Of a stretch of 46,871 nucleotides of DNA, positions 8,621-16,368 are shown piece by piece (within the stretch, counting starts at the first letter, position 1; each line of letters begins with the position of its first letter). A program made the translations under genes and the position numbers. The notes under the pieces are model-generated. The model had not been told where the DNA came from. It searched no databases and was given only the letters and a program-made list of their open reading frames with translations. This DNA is from Flavobacteriaceae bacterium. Its GTDB lineage: Bacteria > Bacteroidota > Bacteroidia > Flavobacteriales > Flavobacteriaceae. Where the stretch lies: positions 1-46,871 of the forward strand of contig JAPORT010000077.1 of assembly GCA_026710085.1 (NCBI GenBank). The letters run 5' to 3'.

Positions 8621-9394
8621 TTAGAGTTCAAATACTTTTAAATCTTCTGCTATGTTTGTATTCCTAAAAATGGCTCGAGCTTCTTTCAAGTGATTTTCTT
8701 TGCTTTGGTATCTGGATGAGTAATGGCCAATGATGAGTTGATTGACTTTGGCTTTCTGAGCAATTAATGCGGCTTGTTTGGCAGTTGAATGATTGGTTTG
8801 TTGTGCTTTGATAGAATGTGTCTCTAAAAATGTAGCCTCATGGTATAACCAATCGACTCCCTGAATAATGGATACCATTTCAGGATTATAGGCTGTGTCA
8901 CTACAATAAGCGTAACTTATGTTTGTATGCGTATGCTCGATCAGAAATCCATTGGTATAGATTCGATGTTTGAGTGGAATTGTTTTAATTGTTAAATGGG
9001 GCTGATGAACTATCTGCTGACTTTTTGTTTCTTGTAATTCCATCATGTTGAGTTTATATGATAGTATTCTGTTGGTGACTTTTAAATGAACTGATACAAT
9101 TTCATTCAATCCTTTGGGGCCAAAAACAGTAATCGGCTTTGTCCGCATATATTGATCATGGGAAGTTAAAAAGCCAATCAATCCATAAAAATGATCACCA
9201 TGCAAATGTGAAATCAATACCATATCAATATCTTTTAATTGAATCTTTGCTTTTTTCATTTGCATCAGCGTCCCTTCTCCACAGTCAATTAAAAGATGAC
9301 TCTCATCTAGTTGTAACACTTGAGCTGAATTATGGCAATGAGGCCTTGGTGTTGAGGAGTGGCAACCTAAAATGGTGAGTTTCACTTTAGTCAT
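8621..9394 (-). CDS. rnz: Ribonuclease Z
   Basis: A zinc-dependent endonuclease of the beta-lactamase fold that trims tRNA 3' ends. The metal-binding HLHGDH motif is at residues 63-68. Downstream are the SDTAYNP aspartate motif, YHEATF, and HSTAKQAALIA followed by LIIGHYSSRY with the last metal histidine. At 257 residues it is shorter than the approximately 305-residue E. coli/Bacillus forms, with a compact exosite arm. It overlaps the STAS-like gene by eight bases and belongs to the same operon. Confidence 0.93.
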   Translation of the reverse strand: MTKVKLTILGCHSSTPRPHCHNSAQVLQLDESHLLIDCGEGTLMQMKKAKIQLKDIDMVLISHLHGDHFYGLIGFLTSHDQYMRTKPITVFGPKGLNEIVSVHLKVTNRILSYKLNMMELQETKSQQIVHQPHLTIKTIPLKHRIYTNGFLIEHTHTNISYAYCSDTAYNPEMVSIIQGVDWLYHEATFLETHSIKAQQTNHSTAKQAALIAQKAKVNQLIIGHYSSRYQSKENHLKEARAIFRNTNIAEDLKVFEL

Positions 9395-9716
9395 AAAGAT
9401 GTTTTTGGAGTCTATCCAATTCTATATAGTCAATGGCTTCGATTACTGTTGGCACCCAAATGATGTGGTCTAAGAAATCATTAGGAGCTGAGTTTTTAGA
9501 AACCAATACTAAAATGAGTTCTAATGCTTGGAGTTTCTTTTGAATCAATTCTAGTGAATTAATGTCTATAGCATTTTTATTTTTTGACATTTCAATAATC
9601 ATACTGTTTGGATTTTGAAGAAACATCGATTCACTGATGAATTTTAGAATTCTATTGAATGTCTTGTTCGTATGATGAATTAAATACACTTGTTGTTCAA
9701 GCAGTTGGACTTTCAT
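9387..9716 (-). CDS. Small STAS-like protein of the pyrB-rnz operon
   Basis: A 109-residue soluble protein with alternating strands and helices consistent with a STAS/anti-sigma-antagonist-like fold. The pattern runs from an N-terminal strand pair through SMIIEMSKNKNAIDINSLEL and ELILVLVSKN to a C-terminal WVPTVIEAIDYIELDRLQ helix. In flavobacteria a gene of this size sits in the same place next to rnz and is sometimes labelled ribonuclease Z by transfer, which is misleading: no metal-binding residues are present here. It overlaps pyrB by 20 bases and rnz by eight, so it is translated with them. Function unknown. Confidence 0.7.
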   Translation of the reverse strand: MKVQLLEQQVYLIHHTNKTFNRILKFISESMFLQNPNSMIIEMSKNKNAIDINSLELIQKKLQALELILVLVSKNSAPNDFLDHIIWVPTVIEAIDYIELDRLQKHLYD

Positions 9717-10650
9717 TGGTTGATATTTTCAGTTTTGAAGCCAAAAGATAAATGACGGCCATTCGAATAGCTACCCCATTTTCAACTTGATCAAGAATCA
9801 TTGCTTGATTAGAATCAGCAACTTCACTGGTAATTTCAATCCCTCTATTGATTGGACCTGGATGTAAAATGACCATGGGTTTATCAATTTTTTCGATCAG
9901 TGATTTGGTAAGTCCATACTGCAATGCATAATCTCTCAAACATGGAAAACTTGATTGGTGCATTCGCTCTCTTTGGACTCGAAGCATATTCACAGCATCA
10001 GACCATTTGAGTGTTTCAAGCAAATCTGTACTTTGGAGGACTCCCAATTTTTGAATGTTTTTAGGCATTAACGATACGGGGCTACAAAGGCAAATTTCTG
10101 CCCCTAATTTTTTGAGTGCATAAATATTTGAAAGAGCAACTCTAGAATGAGCAATATCTCCGACAATTGCGATTCTTTTTTCCTTTAATGTTCCAAACTT
10201 TTGTAACAACGAATAACAATCTAACAAACCCTGAGTTGGATGCTCATGAGTGCCATCTCCAGCATTGATAATTATCGCTTTTATTTTTTTTGAAAGAAAG
10301 AATGCGACTCCAGGATTCGGATGCCTTACTACGATCATATCGACTTTCATAGCCAATATATTTTGAACGGTATCTAAAAGTGATTCTCCTTTTTTTAATG
10401 ATGAATTAGATGATGAAAAATTGATAATGTCGGCACTCAATCTCTTTTCAGCAATTTCAAATGAAAGCTTGGTCCGTGTACTGTTTTCAAAAAATAAATT
10501 AGCAATCGTGACATCTCTAAGGCTTGGTACTTTTTTGATTGGTCGATTGATGACTTCTTTAAAATGTGTGGCCAATTCAAAAATCAGAGATATGTCATTT
10601 TTTTGAAGGTATTTAATACCAATGAGATTCGATACACTTAAAGTCTTCAT
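9697..10650 (-). CDS. pyrB: Aspartate carbamoyltransferase catalytic chain
   Basis: Condenses carbamoyl phosphate with aspartate in de novo UMP synthesis. The 317-residue length is standard. Carbamoyl-phosphate-binding STRTKLSFE starts at residue 57; further along are VVRHPNPG, GDGTHEHPTQGLLD, RVQRERM and LHPGPINRG with the proline loop. It starts immediately after the pyrR stop with no spacer. No pyrI regulatory chain is in the window, so the enzyme is probably the unregulated trimer or is controlled through PyrR. Confidence 0.96.
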   Translation of the reverse strand: MKTLSVSNLIGIKYLQKNDISLIFELATHFKEVINRPIKKVPSLRDVTIANLFFENSTRTKLSFEIAEKRLSADIINFSSSNSSLKKGESLLDTVQNILAMKVDMIVVRHPNPGVAFFLSKKIKAIIINAGDGTHEHPTQGLLDCYSLLQKFGTLKEKRIAIVGDIAHSRVALSNIYALKKLGAEICLCSPVSLMPKNIQKLGVLQSTDLLETLKWSDAVNMLRVQRERMHQSSFPCLRDYALQYGLTKSLIEKIDKPMVILHPGPINRGIEITSEVADSNQAMILDQVENGVAIRMAVIYLLASKLKISTNESPTA

Positions 10651-11190
10651 TTACGTTCTTTTTTGAAGATAAACCTCATCTTTTCCATCATTTTCCAACC
10701 ATGATACTTTTACCTTATCTCCAACCAATGCATCCATCTGAACTCCAATATAATCAGGTTTTATTGGTAAGTGTCTGCTAAACCGACGATGGACCAACAC
10801 CATCAGTTCAATAGTTGATGGACGTCCATAACTCTCAATAGCGGTTAGTGCCGCTCGAACACTTCTTCCTGTAAAAAAAACATCATCAATCAAGATCACG
10901 TGTCGGTTTTCAATAACGACACTCATTAAATTTTGATTGGCTTTAATGGGCTTTTCGGTACGACGAAAATCATCTCTAAAAAAGGTTACATCGAGCTTTC
11001 CATTATGCACTTGATCTATATGGTGCTTGGATTTTAACAATTTGATGATTCGATCTAAAAGAAACGTTCCTCGAGGTTGTAAACCAATCAAGACGATTCT
11101 TTCTAATCCTCCATAACGCTCAATCAACTGACAACATAATCGATGAAGAATAATTTGAATTTTTTGTTGATCTAGCAAGATTCGCTCCAT
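10651..11190 (-). CDS. pyrR: PyrR, uracil-responsive regulator/uracil phosphoribosyltransferase
   Basis: A type I phosphoribosyltransferase of about 179 residues with the PRPP loop VILIDDVFFTGRSVRAAL near residue 92 and the PyrR-type QPRGTFLLDRI segment. In Firmicutes PyrR binds pyr mRNA to cause attenuation; in Bacteroidota the regulatory role is less certain. First gene of the run through pyrB to ppx. Start at 11190 (MERILLDQQKIQIILHRLC) is favoured; an ATG 24 bases upstream is also possible. I looked for a PyrR-binding loop in the leader and saw none. Confidence 0.9.
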   Translation of the reverse strand: MERILLDQQKIQIILHRLCCQLIERYGGLERIVLIGLQPRGTFLLDRIIKLLKSKHHIDQVHNGKLDVTFFRDDFRRTEKPIKANQNLMSVVIENRHVILIDDVFFTGRSVRAALTAIESYGRPSTIELMVLVHRRFSRHLPIKPDYIGVQMDALVGDKVKVSWLENDGKDEVYLQKRT

Positions 11191-11285
11191 GGATTCATTT
11201 CTTTTAAGACGCAAAATTAAATTCTATCATATTAAGTCGATTCCTATTGTTTTTTTAATACCGCCCAATGGGTTTATCTTCTTGC

Positions 11286-11311
11286 AAAAAAAAACCTCCA
11301 TTTCTGGAGGT
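11286..11311 (-). terminator. Rho-independent terminator of rpsA
   Basis: On the minus strand ACCTCCA, a GAAA tetraloop and TGGAGGT are followed by a run of nine T. The stem is seven perfect pairs and lies about 58 bases past the rpsA stop, upstream of pyrR. This separates rpsA transcription from the pyr operon. Confidence 0.9.
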
Positions 11312-11368
11312 ATGTTTAATTCAATGGATGCCATTTGACAAACTATGTACTATTTCTTTAAACAAATT

Positions 11369-13462
11369 TTATTCGTTTTCTTCTGTATCGATAACAAATG
11401 GTTTATCATCCTGTTCTCGTTTTTTTCTTTTCAATGTTTTACTGGTTTGTTCCACTTTATCTTCCATTTTATCTTTAAGCTGAGAAAGCACTGAGCCCTC
11501 TAATTCACCTAATGTTGCCTTTTTAATTTTCTTTTTGGAAAGAGCCTCATCTCTTTTTGAAACATTTTCTTTTTCTTGATCATCAAGCAATGCCGAATGA
11601 GACGCAATAACAGACGAACTATCTTTATTAAATTCAATTATTTTAAACTCCGCTTCTTGTCCTTTTTTTAGGGGTTTTCCCTCGATCGTCCTCATCCCAT
11701 TACGTTTGACATAGATGACCAAATTTTCTTGAAAATGAATAATTCCATCACCATTGATCACCTTATCGATTTTAAATTTATGAACGGTGCCGACGGCATA
11801 TTGCTTTTCATATTTATCCCATGGATTGACTTTCGTTTGTTTGTGTCCAAGTCTTAACCGACGATCTTTCGTATCAATTTCCATGACTAATACTTCAATT
11901 TCATCTTTAAGTTTGAATAGGTCCGAAGGGTGTTTGATTCGTTTGGTCCATGATAAATCACTCAAGTAAACCAATCCTTCGATTCCAGGTTCTAATTCAA
12001 CAAAAACACCAAATTCTTTTAGGTTTCGAACCGTTCCAATATGTTTGGTTTTGATTTGATATTTTTCGGTGATATCAGTCCATGGGTCTTTTGTTAATTG
12101 TTTCATCCCCAAGGAAAGTTTTCTAGCTTCCGTATCAATGGATAGTACCTTGACATTGACTAGATCTCCTTCTTTAACAAATTCTCCCGCTGATCTTAAA
12201 TAAGTGGACCATGACATATCGACCACTTTCATAAAACCTTCAACCCCATTTTCGACTTCTACAAAAACGCCATAATCATAAATCATGACGACTTTCCCCT
12301 CTAATTCAGAGCCTTCTTTGATATCTGGACTTAACTTTTCCCAGGGATGATCTTCCAATTGTTTTAAACCCAATTGAATCTTTAAATCATCTTTATCAAA
12401 ATCTAAAACGACGACATCAAGTGTTTGATCTACTTCAACGATTTCAGAAGGATGGTTGATTCTCTTCCATGCTAAGTCACCAATATGAATCAAACCGTCT
12501 ATAGCTCCCAAATCGATAAAGACACCATAAGACATAATGCTTTTCACAGTCCCCTTTAAAACATTACCCTTTTTAAGTTTCGAAATGATTTCTTGTTTCA
12601 TTTCTTCCATATCGGCTTCAATCAGCACTTTGTGAGACACCACAATGTTTTTAAATTCTTGATTGATTTTAACAATTTTAAAATCCATGACCTTATTAAT
12701 GTATTGATCATAGTCTTTAATTTGTTTGATGTCTATTTGAGATCCCGGTAGAAAGGCTTCGATGCCTTGAATATCAACAATCATTCCCCCTTTGGTACGA
12801 CATTTGACCATCCCTGAAAGAATTTCCTCATTTTTAAAAGCTTCATTCACTTTTTTCCAAGCAATGATTGTACGTGCTTTTCGGTGAGATAAAACAAGTT
12901 GCCCCGTATTGTCTTCGGGTTTATCGACAATAACATCTACTAAGTCCCCCTCAGCCAAATGTGGATTATATCTAAATTCATTTAAAGAAATCACTCCTTC
13001 TGATTTGGAGTTAATATCTAATAACGCCTCTCTATCAGCAATACGGACTACTTTTCCTTTGATTATGGAATGTCCTACAGTTCCAGAAAAATTATTATCT
13101 ACTTGGGCTTCAAAGCTTTTCATTTTTTCATCACCAATGGATTCAACGGTTCCTTGATGCTTTTCCCAGTCAAAGTTTTCAAGAAAATGTTCCGAAGGGG
13201 TCTTTTCAGTTTTAGATTCTTTTTCCACAACTTCGAAAGTATTTTGGTTTTTCTCTTTTGTAGCCTCCTCTTCTTGAGCGGCTTCTTTTATCACTTGTTC
13301 TTTTGACGCCTCAGAGGTCTGGTTTGATTCATCAGATAATACTTTCTCTGTGTTCGTGTTTGCGGATTTTTCTGACTGTTGAGTTATATCTGATGTAGGA
13401 TTTTCTAGCAAAGATTTATCTTCAATTGCATCCAATTCTTGTGTTACTTTAGTTTCTGACAT
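11369..13462 (-). CDS. rpsA: 30S ribosomal protein S1
   Basis: The mRNA-binding ribosomal protein. At 697 residues it is longer than the approximately 557 of E. coli. About the first 110 residues form a Glu/Ser/Thr/Lys-rich extension without predicted structure. Six S1 (OB-fold) domains follow; recognisable strands include GKVVRIADREALLDI (domain 1), GMVKCRTKGGMIVDI (2), GTVKSIMSYGVFIDLGAIDG (3), GKVVMIYDYGVFVEV (4), GTVRNLKEFGVFVELEPG (5) and a more divergent sixth from about residue 560. The tail is lysine-rich with a final acidic segment. Bacteroidota initiate mostly without Shine-Dalgarno pairing, so S1 is likely important for mRNA recruitment. cmk lies upstream in the same direction, and a strong terminator follows. 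Confidence 0.96.
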   Translation of the reverse strand: MSETKVTQELDAIEDKSLLENPTSDITQQSEKSANTNTEKVLSDESNQTSEASKEQVIKEAAQEEEATKEKNQNTFEVVEKESKTEKTPSEHFLENFDWEKHQGTVESIGDEKMKSFEAQVDNNFSGTVGHSIIKGKVVRIADREALLDINSKSEGVISLNEFRYNPHLAEGDLVDVIVDKPEDNTGQLVLSHRKARTIIAWKKVNEAFKNEEILSGMVKCRTKGGMIVDIQGIEAFLPGSQIDIKQIKDYDQYINKVMDFKIVKINQEFKNIVVSHKVLIEADMEEMKQEIISKLKKGNVLKGTVKSIMSYGVFIDLGAIDGLIHIGDLAWKRINHPSEIVEVDQTLDVVVLDFDKDDLKIQLGLKQLEDHPWEKLSPDIKEGSELEGKVVMIYDYGVFVEVENGVEGFMKVVDMSWSTYLRSAGEFVKEGDLVNVKVLSIDTEARKLSLGMKQLTKDPWTDITEKYQIKTKHIGTVRNLKEFGVFVELEPGIEGLVYLSDLSWTKRIKHPSDLFKLKDEIEVLVMEIDTKDRRLRLGHKQTKVNPWDKYEKQYAVGTVHKFKIDKVINGDGIIHFQENLVIYVKRNGMRTIEGKPLKKGQEAEFKIIEFNKDSSSVIASHSALLDDQEKENVSKRDEALSKKKIKKATLGELEGSVLSQLKDKMEDKVEQTSKTLKRKKREQDDKPFVIDTEENE

Positions 13463-13569
13463 TTAGTTCTTTTGTATTCTGCATTTGGAGAAATGTTCAT
13501 TCCAAATACAGAAGCGGTTGTTATTGATACGTTACTATGTTTTTTGTTTCCCTTGAATTTAAAAGTTTG

Positions 13570-13577
13570 CAAATATA
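13570..13577 (-). promoter_or_regulatory. -7 box upstream of rpsA
   Basis: TATATTTG on the minus strand (13577-13570) matches TAnnTTTG. A TTG about 16 bases upstream could serve as a suboptimal -33 element. It implies a leader of roughly 100 bases before the rpsA ATG, long enough for regulation, though I see no clear structure. The 13463-13766 interval between rpsA and cmk holds nothing else I recognise. Confidence 0.4.
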
Positions 13578-13766
13578 AACATAGTCTTTAAATCAATTGC
13601 ATGTGTCTATTTCATTCCATAATGTTTCAAAATGATAAGAGAAAGTCTCTATAACACAACCTTCTGAAATAAAGTATCAACAATCATGAAGTTTCTATGT
13701 CATCAATCCTTTAGTCAAAATATAGGTGTTGTCCTCACATAATGACCTAACAATGACTTACTGAAT

Positions 13767-14468
13767 TCATGATGTCAATTGTTGATGAATCATATGTTTC
13801 ACTTTAAAATAAACTTCTTGAGCATTTAAATTTGACACATCAATTTCAATTGCGTCTTTAGCCTTTTTGAGTGGCGAATGTTTTCTTGATTGATCGATTT
13901 CATCTCTATCCATCACATTACTCAGTACTTGATTATAATCTATTTTTTTACCTATTTGAATCAATTCTTCAAATCTTCGTTTAGCTCTGATTTTTGGATC
14001 AGCTATTAAAAAGAATTTACACTCAGCTTCGGGAAATACTACGGTACCAATATCCCTACCTTCCATAACAACGGCTTTGTTTTTTCCCATTAGTCTTTGT
14101 AGTCCTACCAAATAAGATCTTACTTGAGAAAAAGTAGATATGTAACTGACAGAATCAGATACATCCATCGTTCTGATTTGATTTTCTACATCAATTCCAT
14201 TGAGAAAACAACGTTGTCGAAAACGATCAAATTTAAATTCAATATGAACTTTGTGTAAATTTTTAATTAACCCTTGCATGTTGACTTGGTTTTTTTTGGT
14301 TTTGTGATGTTTCAAAGCGTAAAAAGTGACTGCTCGATACATAGCCCCTGTGTCAATATGTAAATAGTTGAATTCTCTAGCTAATTTTTTTGCTAGTGTT
14401 GATTTTCCTGTTGATGCTTTACCATCAATCGTGATTATGATTTTATGTCTGTTTTGATTCGATACCAT
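13767..14468 (-). CDS. cmk: Cytidylate kinase
   Basis: Phosphorylates CMP and dCMP. A 233-residue P-loop kinase with IDGKASTGKSTLAKKLA near the N-terminus, YLHIDTGAMYRAVTFYAL binding the nucleoside monophosphate, MEGRDIGTVVFPEAE, and the arginine-rich lid AKRRFEEL. cmk directly before rpsA is a conserved order in many bacteria and supports both calls. About 300 bases separate them, so each may have its own promoter. Confidence 0.95.
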   Translation of the reverse strand: MVSNQNRHKIIITIDGKASTGKSTLAKKLAREFNYLHIDTGAMYRAVTFYALKHHKTKKNQVNMQGLIKNLHKVHIEFKFDRFRQRCFLNGIDVENQIRTMDVSDSVSYISTFSQVRSYLVGLQRLMGKNKAVVMEGRDIGTVVFPEAECKFFLIADPKIRAKRRFEELIQIGKKIDYNQVLSNVMDRDEIDQSRKHSPLKKAKDAIEIDVSNLNAQEVYFKVKHMIHQQLTS

Positions 14469-14769
14469 GTTCCAACCATTAGTGTAACATCATCCAAAAT
14501 TGCTTCATTTTTTTCGAGTGATTAAGGTATTCCTAGTTGCAATCGCCTCTAGATCATCCATTATTTGCTGACTCTTTAAGAGTATTCATGAACGAAATGC
14601 AAAGAGTTGAATTCGATTGATGTTTTTGAGTTAACATTTATGAATTGACACAGTTATAAATGTTTCATCTAATCCTTTGGACTCAAACTTAAATTCTTTG
14701 TTGTTCAAAAAAATCACTTCATCAATGGAAGATTTACTGGTCGAAAAACACAAAGCAAGTAAAAAAATA
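14469..14769. other. Intergenic stretch with a possible gene remnant
   Basis: No complete gene. On the minus strand one frame is open from about 14769 to a stop at 14633-14631 and reads LLALCFSTSKSSIDEVIF onward, which resembles the end of a signal peptide and start of a secreted protein. It has no start codon because it abuts the inverted-repeat cassette at 14770. Joining it across the cassette with one copy of the target duplication does not restore this frame, so it may be a chance frame. Confidence 0.25.
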
Positions 14770-14798
14770 TGGGGATTATATACTTAAATAACAAAAAA
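14770..14798. repeat. Left terminal inverted repeat of the cassette
   Basis: A 29-bp sequence starting TGGGGATTATATACTT and ending in six A. It is the exact reverse complement of 16369-16397; similarity stops abruptly on both sides of each copy. Confidence 0.9.
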
Positions 14799-14857
14799 CC
14801 CCATCGCTATTCTATAAAAAAGGTTTTCCTTTATAGCCATAGGTTTACCGAATGCCT

Positions 14858-14906
14858 CCAACAAAAATAAAAAAATCGACCCGAAAATCGCTTCTGTTTT
14901 TTCATT
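14858..14906. repeat. Left copy of the 50-bp terminator-like repeat
   Basis: About 49 bases nearly identical, in the same orientation, to 16054-16103, with four substitutions and one indel. Both share CGCTTCTGTTTTTTCATT. In this copy the hairpin stem is weakened to three or four pairs. It lies just after the AbiEii gene in that gene's direction and could still act as a weak terminator. Confidence 0.75.
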
Positions 14907-14919
14907 CAGTCCCCTTTGA

Positions 14920-15744
14920 TCAATAACCATATCCCTCTGTTTTATCTTGTTTTTGATTGAGATTTGATCTGACAACCTTTTTAGGATTTAATATGTCTTG
15001 AGGAAACCGATCACTTTCATAAATGATTTGTCGAGCTTTTTGGATCCAACTTTTTTCAGCTTCTTCCCAGGTTTTTCCTGCGATTGGTTCAATGACTTGT
15101 TTTCCCAACTGATCATCATAAATCCCTGGATACAATTCAATGTAAGACAGTAATAACTTAGATCGTTGTGTTGGAAACCCCATCGAGTCTTTTTCTAATA
15201 CCGAATCGTATTCAGGATACGGATAGGTTTTCAATCTATTTTCTAAACCAACCATTAATTCTATTAAAGGAATTTTATCCGTGATCGCATCTAAATCGTA
15301 AAAATCTTTTTTATGAATACGTCCACCTAAAGCAATCAATTTTTGAATGCCCACATCTTTCAAAGACCAACATCGAATACCGTTATGAGTTTCAATAGCG
15401 TCTAATCTTTGAACATTATCAATAATGTCCACTTTAACGCTTTGCCCGTTCGATAAAGGGTATTGTAATTTAGAAGCCCCCCATTGTTCATTACCATGAT
15501 GAAAATAATAATAATAGTCCTCTGGGGAAATTTCTAAAACATCCATTAATTCTTGTTGGATTTTTTGATACCCTTGTTGTCCCATTTTAAGGTTCGTGAA
15601 TAAATCAATATCACAAGAAACCCGATGATTTAATTTTAGTGCTATATTGGTTCCCCCTACCAAACTAAATGATTTTAAACTTTCTAAAGATTGCAACTTT
15701 AAAGTCGCTTCTTTTAAATCATCATGAACCGCTTTCACTCCCAT
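14920..15744 (-). CDS. AbiEii/DUF1814-like nucleotidyltransferase (putative toxin)
   Basis: A 274-residue protein of the AbiEii/AbiGii nucleotidyltransferase family. The core motif is complete: SLVGGTNIALKLNHRVSCDI, with the following D and LF giving GGT and the DxD metal pair near residues 31-51. A third acidic strand reads VKVDIIDN, and KKDFYDLDAI is the family's helical motif. Known AbiEii toxins transfer nucleotides, including onto tRNA acceptor ends, arresting growth and aborting phage infection; here that is inference. Its ATG overlaps the upstream DUF6922 gene by ten bases, so the two are cotranslated. All catalytic residues appear intact, so it is not an obvious pseudogene. Confidence 0.85.
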   Translation of the reverse strand: MGVKAVHDDLKEATLKLQSLESLKSFSLVGGTNIALKLNHRVSCDIDLFTNLKMGQQGYQKIQQELMDVLEISPEDYYYYFHHGNEQWGASKLQYPLSNGQSVKVDIIDNVQRLDAIETHNGIRCWSLKDVGIQKLIALGGRIHKKDFYDLDAITDKIPLIELMVGLENRLKTYPYPEYDSVLEKDSMGFPTQRSKLLLSYIELYPGIYDDQLGKQVIEPIAGKTWEEAEKSWIQKARQIIYESDRFPQDILNPKKVVRSNLNQKQDKTEGYGY

Positions 15745-16052
15745 TCAAACCGCTTTCGTTGAATTAAATAAGGAAATAAGGGTTTTTGATACCGTTGACA
15801 AACTCGAATGAGTAAATCTTCAAATAAAAAACCCCTTGTTTTTTTTAAGGTATCATAAATCGTATGCTGATCATAATAAATCTCTAAAAGATCTAAATTT
15901 TGATCAAAGGAAGCAGGATGTTGAAGCACTCTGGGAATGATCAGCTCTTTGGCTTCTAATGTTAACTCATCCGTGTTGTAATCCCAAATATATAATTGCG
16001 GTTGTTCAAAAACATCTTGGTATCGTATTTCCGAAAGTTTCTTGTTTTTCAC
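15735..16052 (-). CDS. DUF6922-like protein, probable partner/antitoxin
   Basis: About 105 residues from the GTG at 16052. The segment LYIWDYNTDELTLEAKELII, with RVLQHPASF and then YYDQHTIYDTLKKTRG, fits the DUF6922 pattern (W-D, IIxRVL, a Tyr-rich turn, then a K-x-R-x-F/L motif) of small proteins usually encoded just before AbiEii-type nucleotidyltransferases in Bacteroidota. A longer frame begins at GTG 16142, but its first 30 codons run through a MITE end and a terminator hairpin and are rejected. It is likely the regulatory or antitoxin partner; unlike classical AbiEi it has no obvious winged-helix domain. Confidence 0.7.
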   Translation of the reverse strand: MKNKKLSEIRYQDVFEQPQLYIWDYNTDELTLEAKELIIPRVLQHPASFDQNLDLLEIYYDQHTIYDTLKKTRGFLFEDLLIRVCQRYQKPLFPYLIQRKRFEWE

Positions 16053-16053
16053 A

Positions 16054-16103
16054 CCATCAAAAATAAAAAAAAGCGACCCAAAAGTCGCTTCTGTTTTTTC
16101 ATT
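16054..16103. repeat. Right copy of the 50-bp terminator-like repeat
   Basis: The partner of 14858-14906 in direct orientation. Together the two copies bracket exactly the DUF6922-AbiEii coding pair. This copy keeps a perfect five-pair stem. Confidence 0.75.
16065..16088 (-). terminator. Hairpin terminator just upstream of the DUF6922 gene
   Basis: On the minus strand GCGAC, a TTTTGG loop and GTCGC are followed by eight T, a compact Rho-independent terminator. It would stop transcripts entering from the lon side, insulating the DUF6922-AbiEii operon, or act as an attenuator if the promoter lies upstream of it. Confidence 0.65.
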
Positions 16104-16129
16104 TGCCAACTCAAAGAATTTGAATATAT

Positions 16130-16268
16130 GAGACCTTTGCACTAAAATTTCGACTTTCCGCTGAAATAGAAGAAAGTCACATCGAATGAGTGGCCCATTG
16201 ATTGAAAAAGAAAAATAATGTCCCCATCACACCCCATTTTTTTTGATTTTGCATTATTCAAAGGTCTC
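16130..16268. mobile_element. MITE, internally deleted derivative of the IS at 39 kb
   Basis: 139 bp with ends GAGACCTTTG and CAAAGGTCTC. The right approximately 100 bases align along their length with the reverse complement of 39032-39140 of the IS, and the left approximately 20 bases (GAGACCTTTGCACTAAAATT) match its other end. It is therefore the two ends of the IS with the transposase region removed. TAT flanks both sides (16127-16129 and 16269-16271), a possible three-base target duplication. It sits inside the AbiEii cassette, between the DUF6922 gene and the right inverted repeat. Confidence 0.82.
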
Positions 16269-16368
16269 TATATTTTACCCCTGGTGCGATTTAAAATCCA
16301 ATCCATCGTGCCTTTGGATCCATGGGCGATGCCATCAGATGATACGATGAGCTGAAAAAACGGTTGTT

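Noticed and set aside
14784-14975. A 63-codon frame containing NEKTEAIFGS
   Set aside because: It runs through the terminator-like repeat and the left inverted repeat. The similar NEKTEATFGS in the extended DUF6922 frame is the same repeat translated, not protein homology.
16053-16142. N-terminal 30 codons of the longest DUF6922 frame
   Set aside because: They translate a MITE end and a terminator hairpin; a later GTG gives the conserved part alone.
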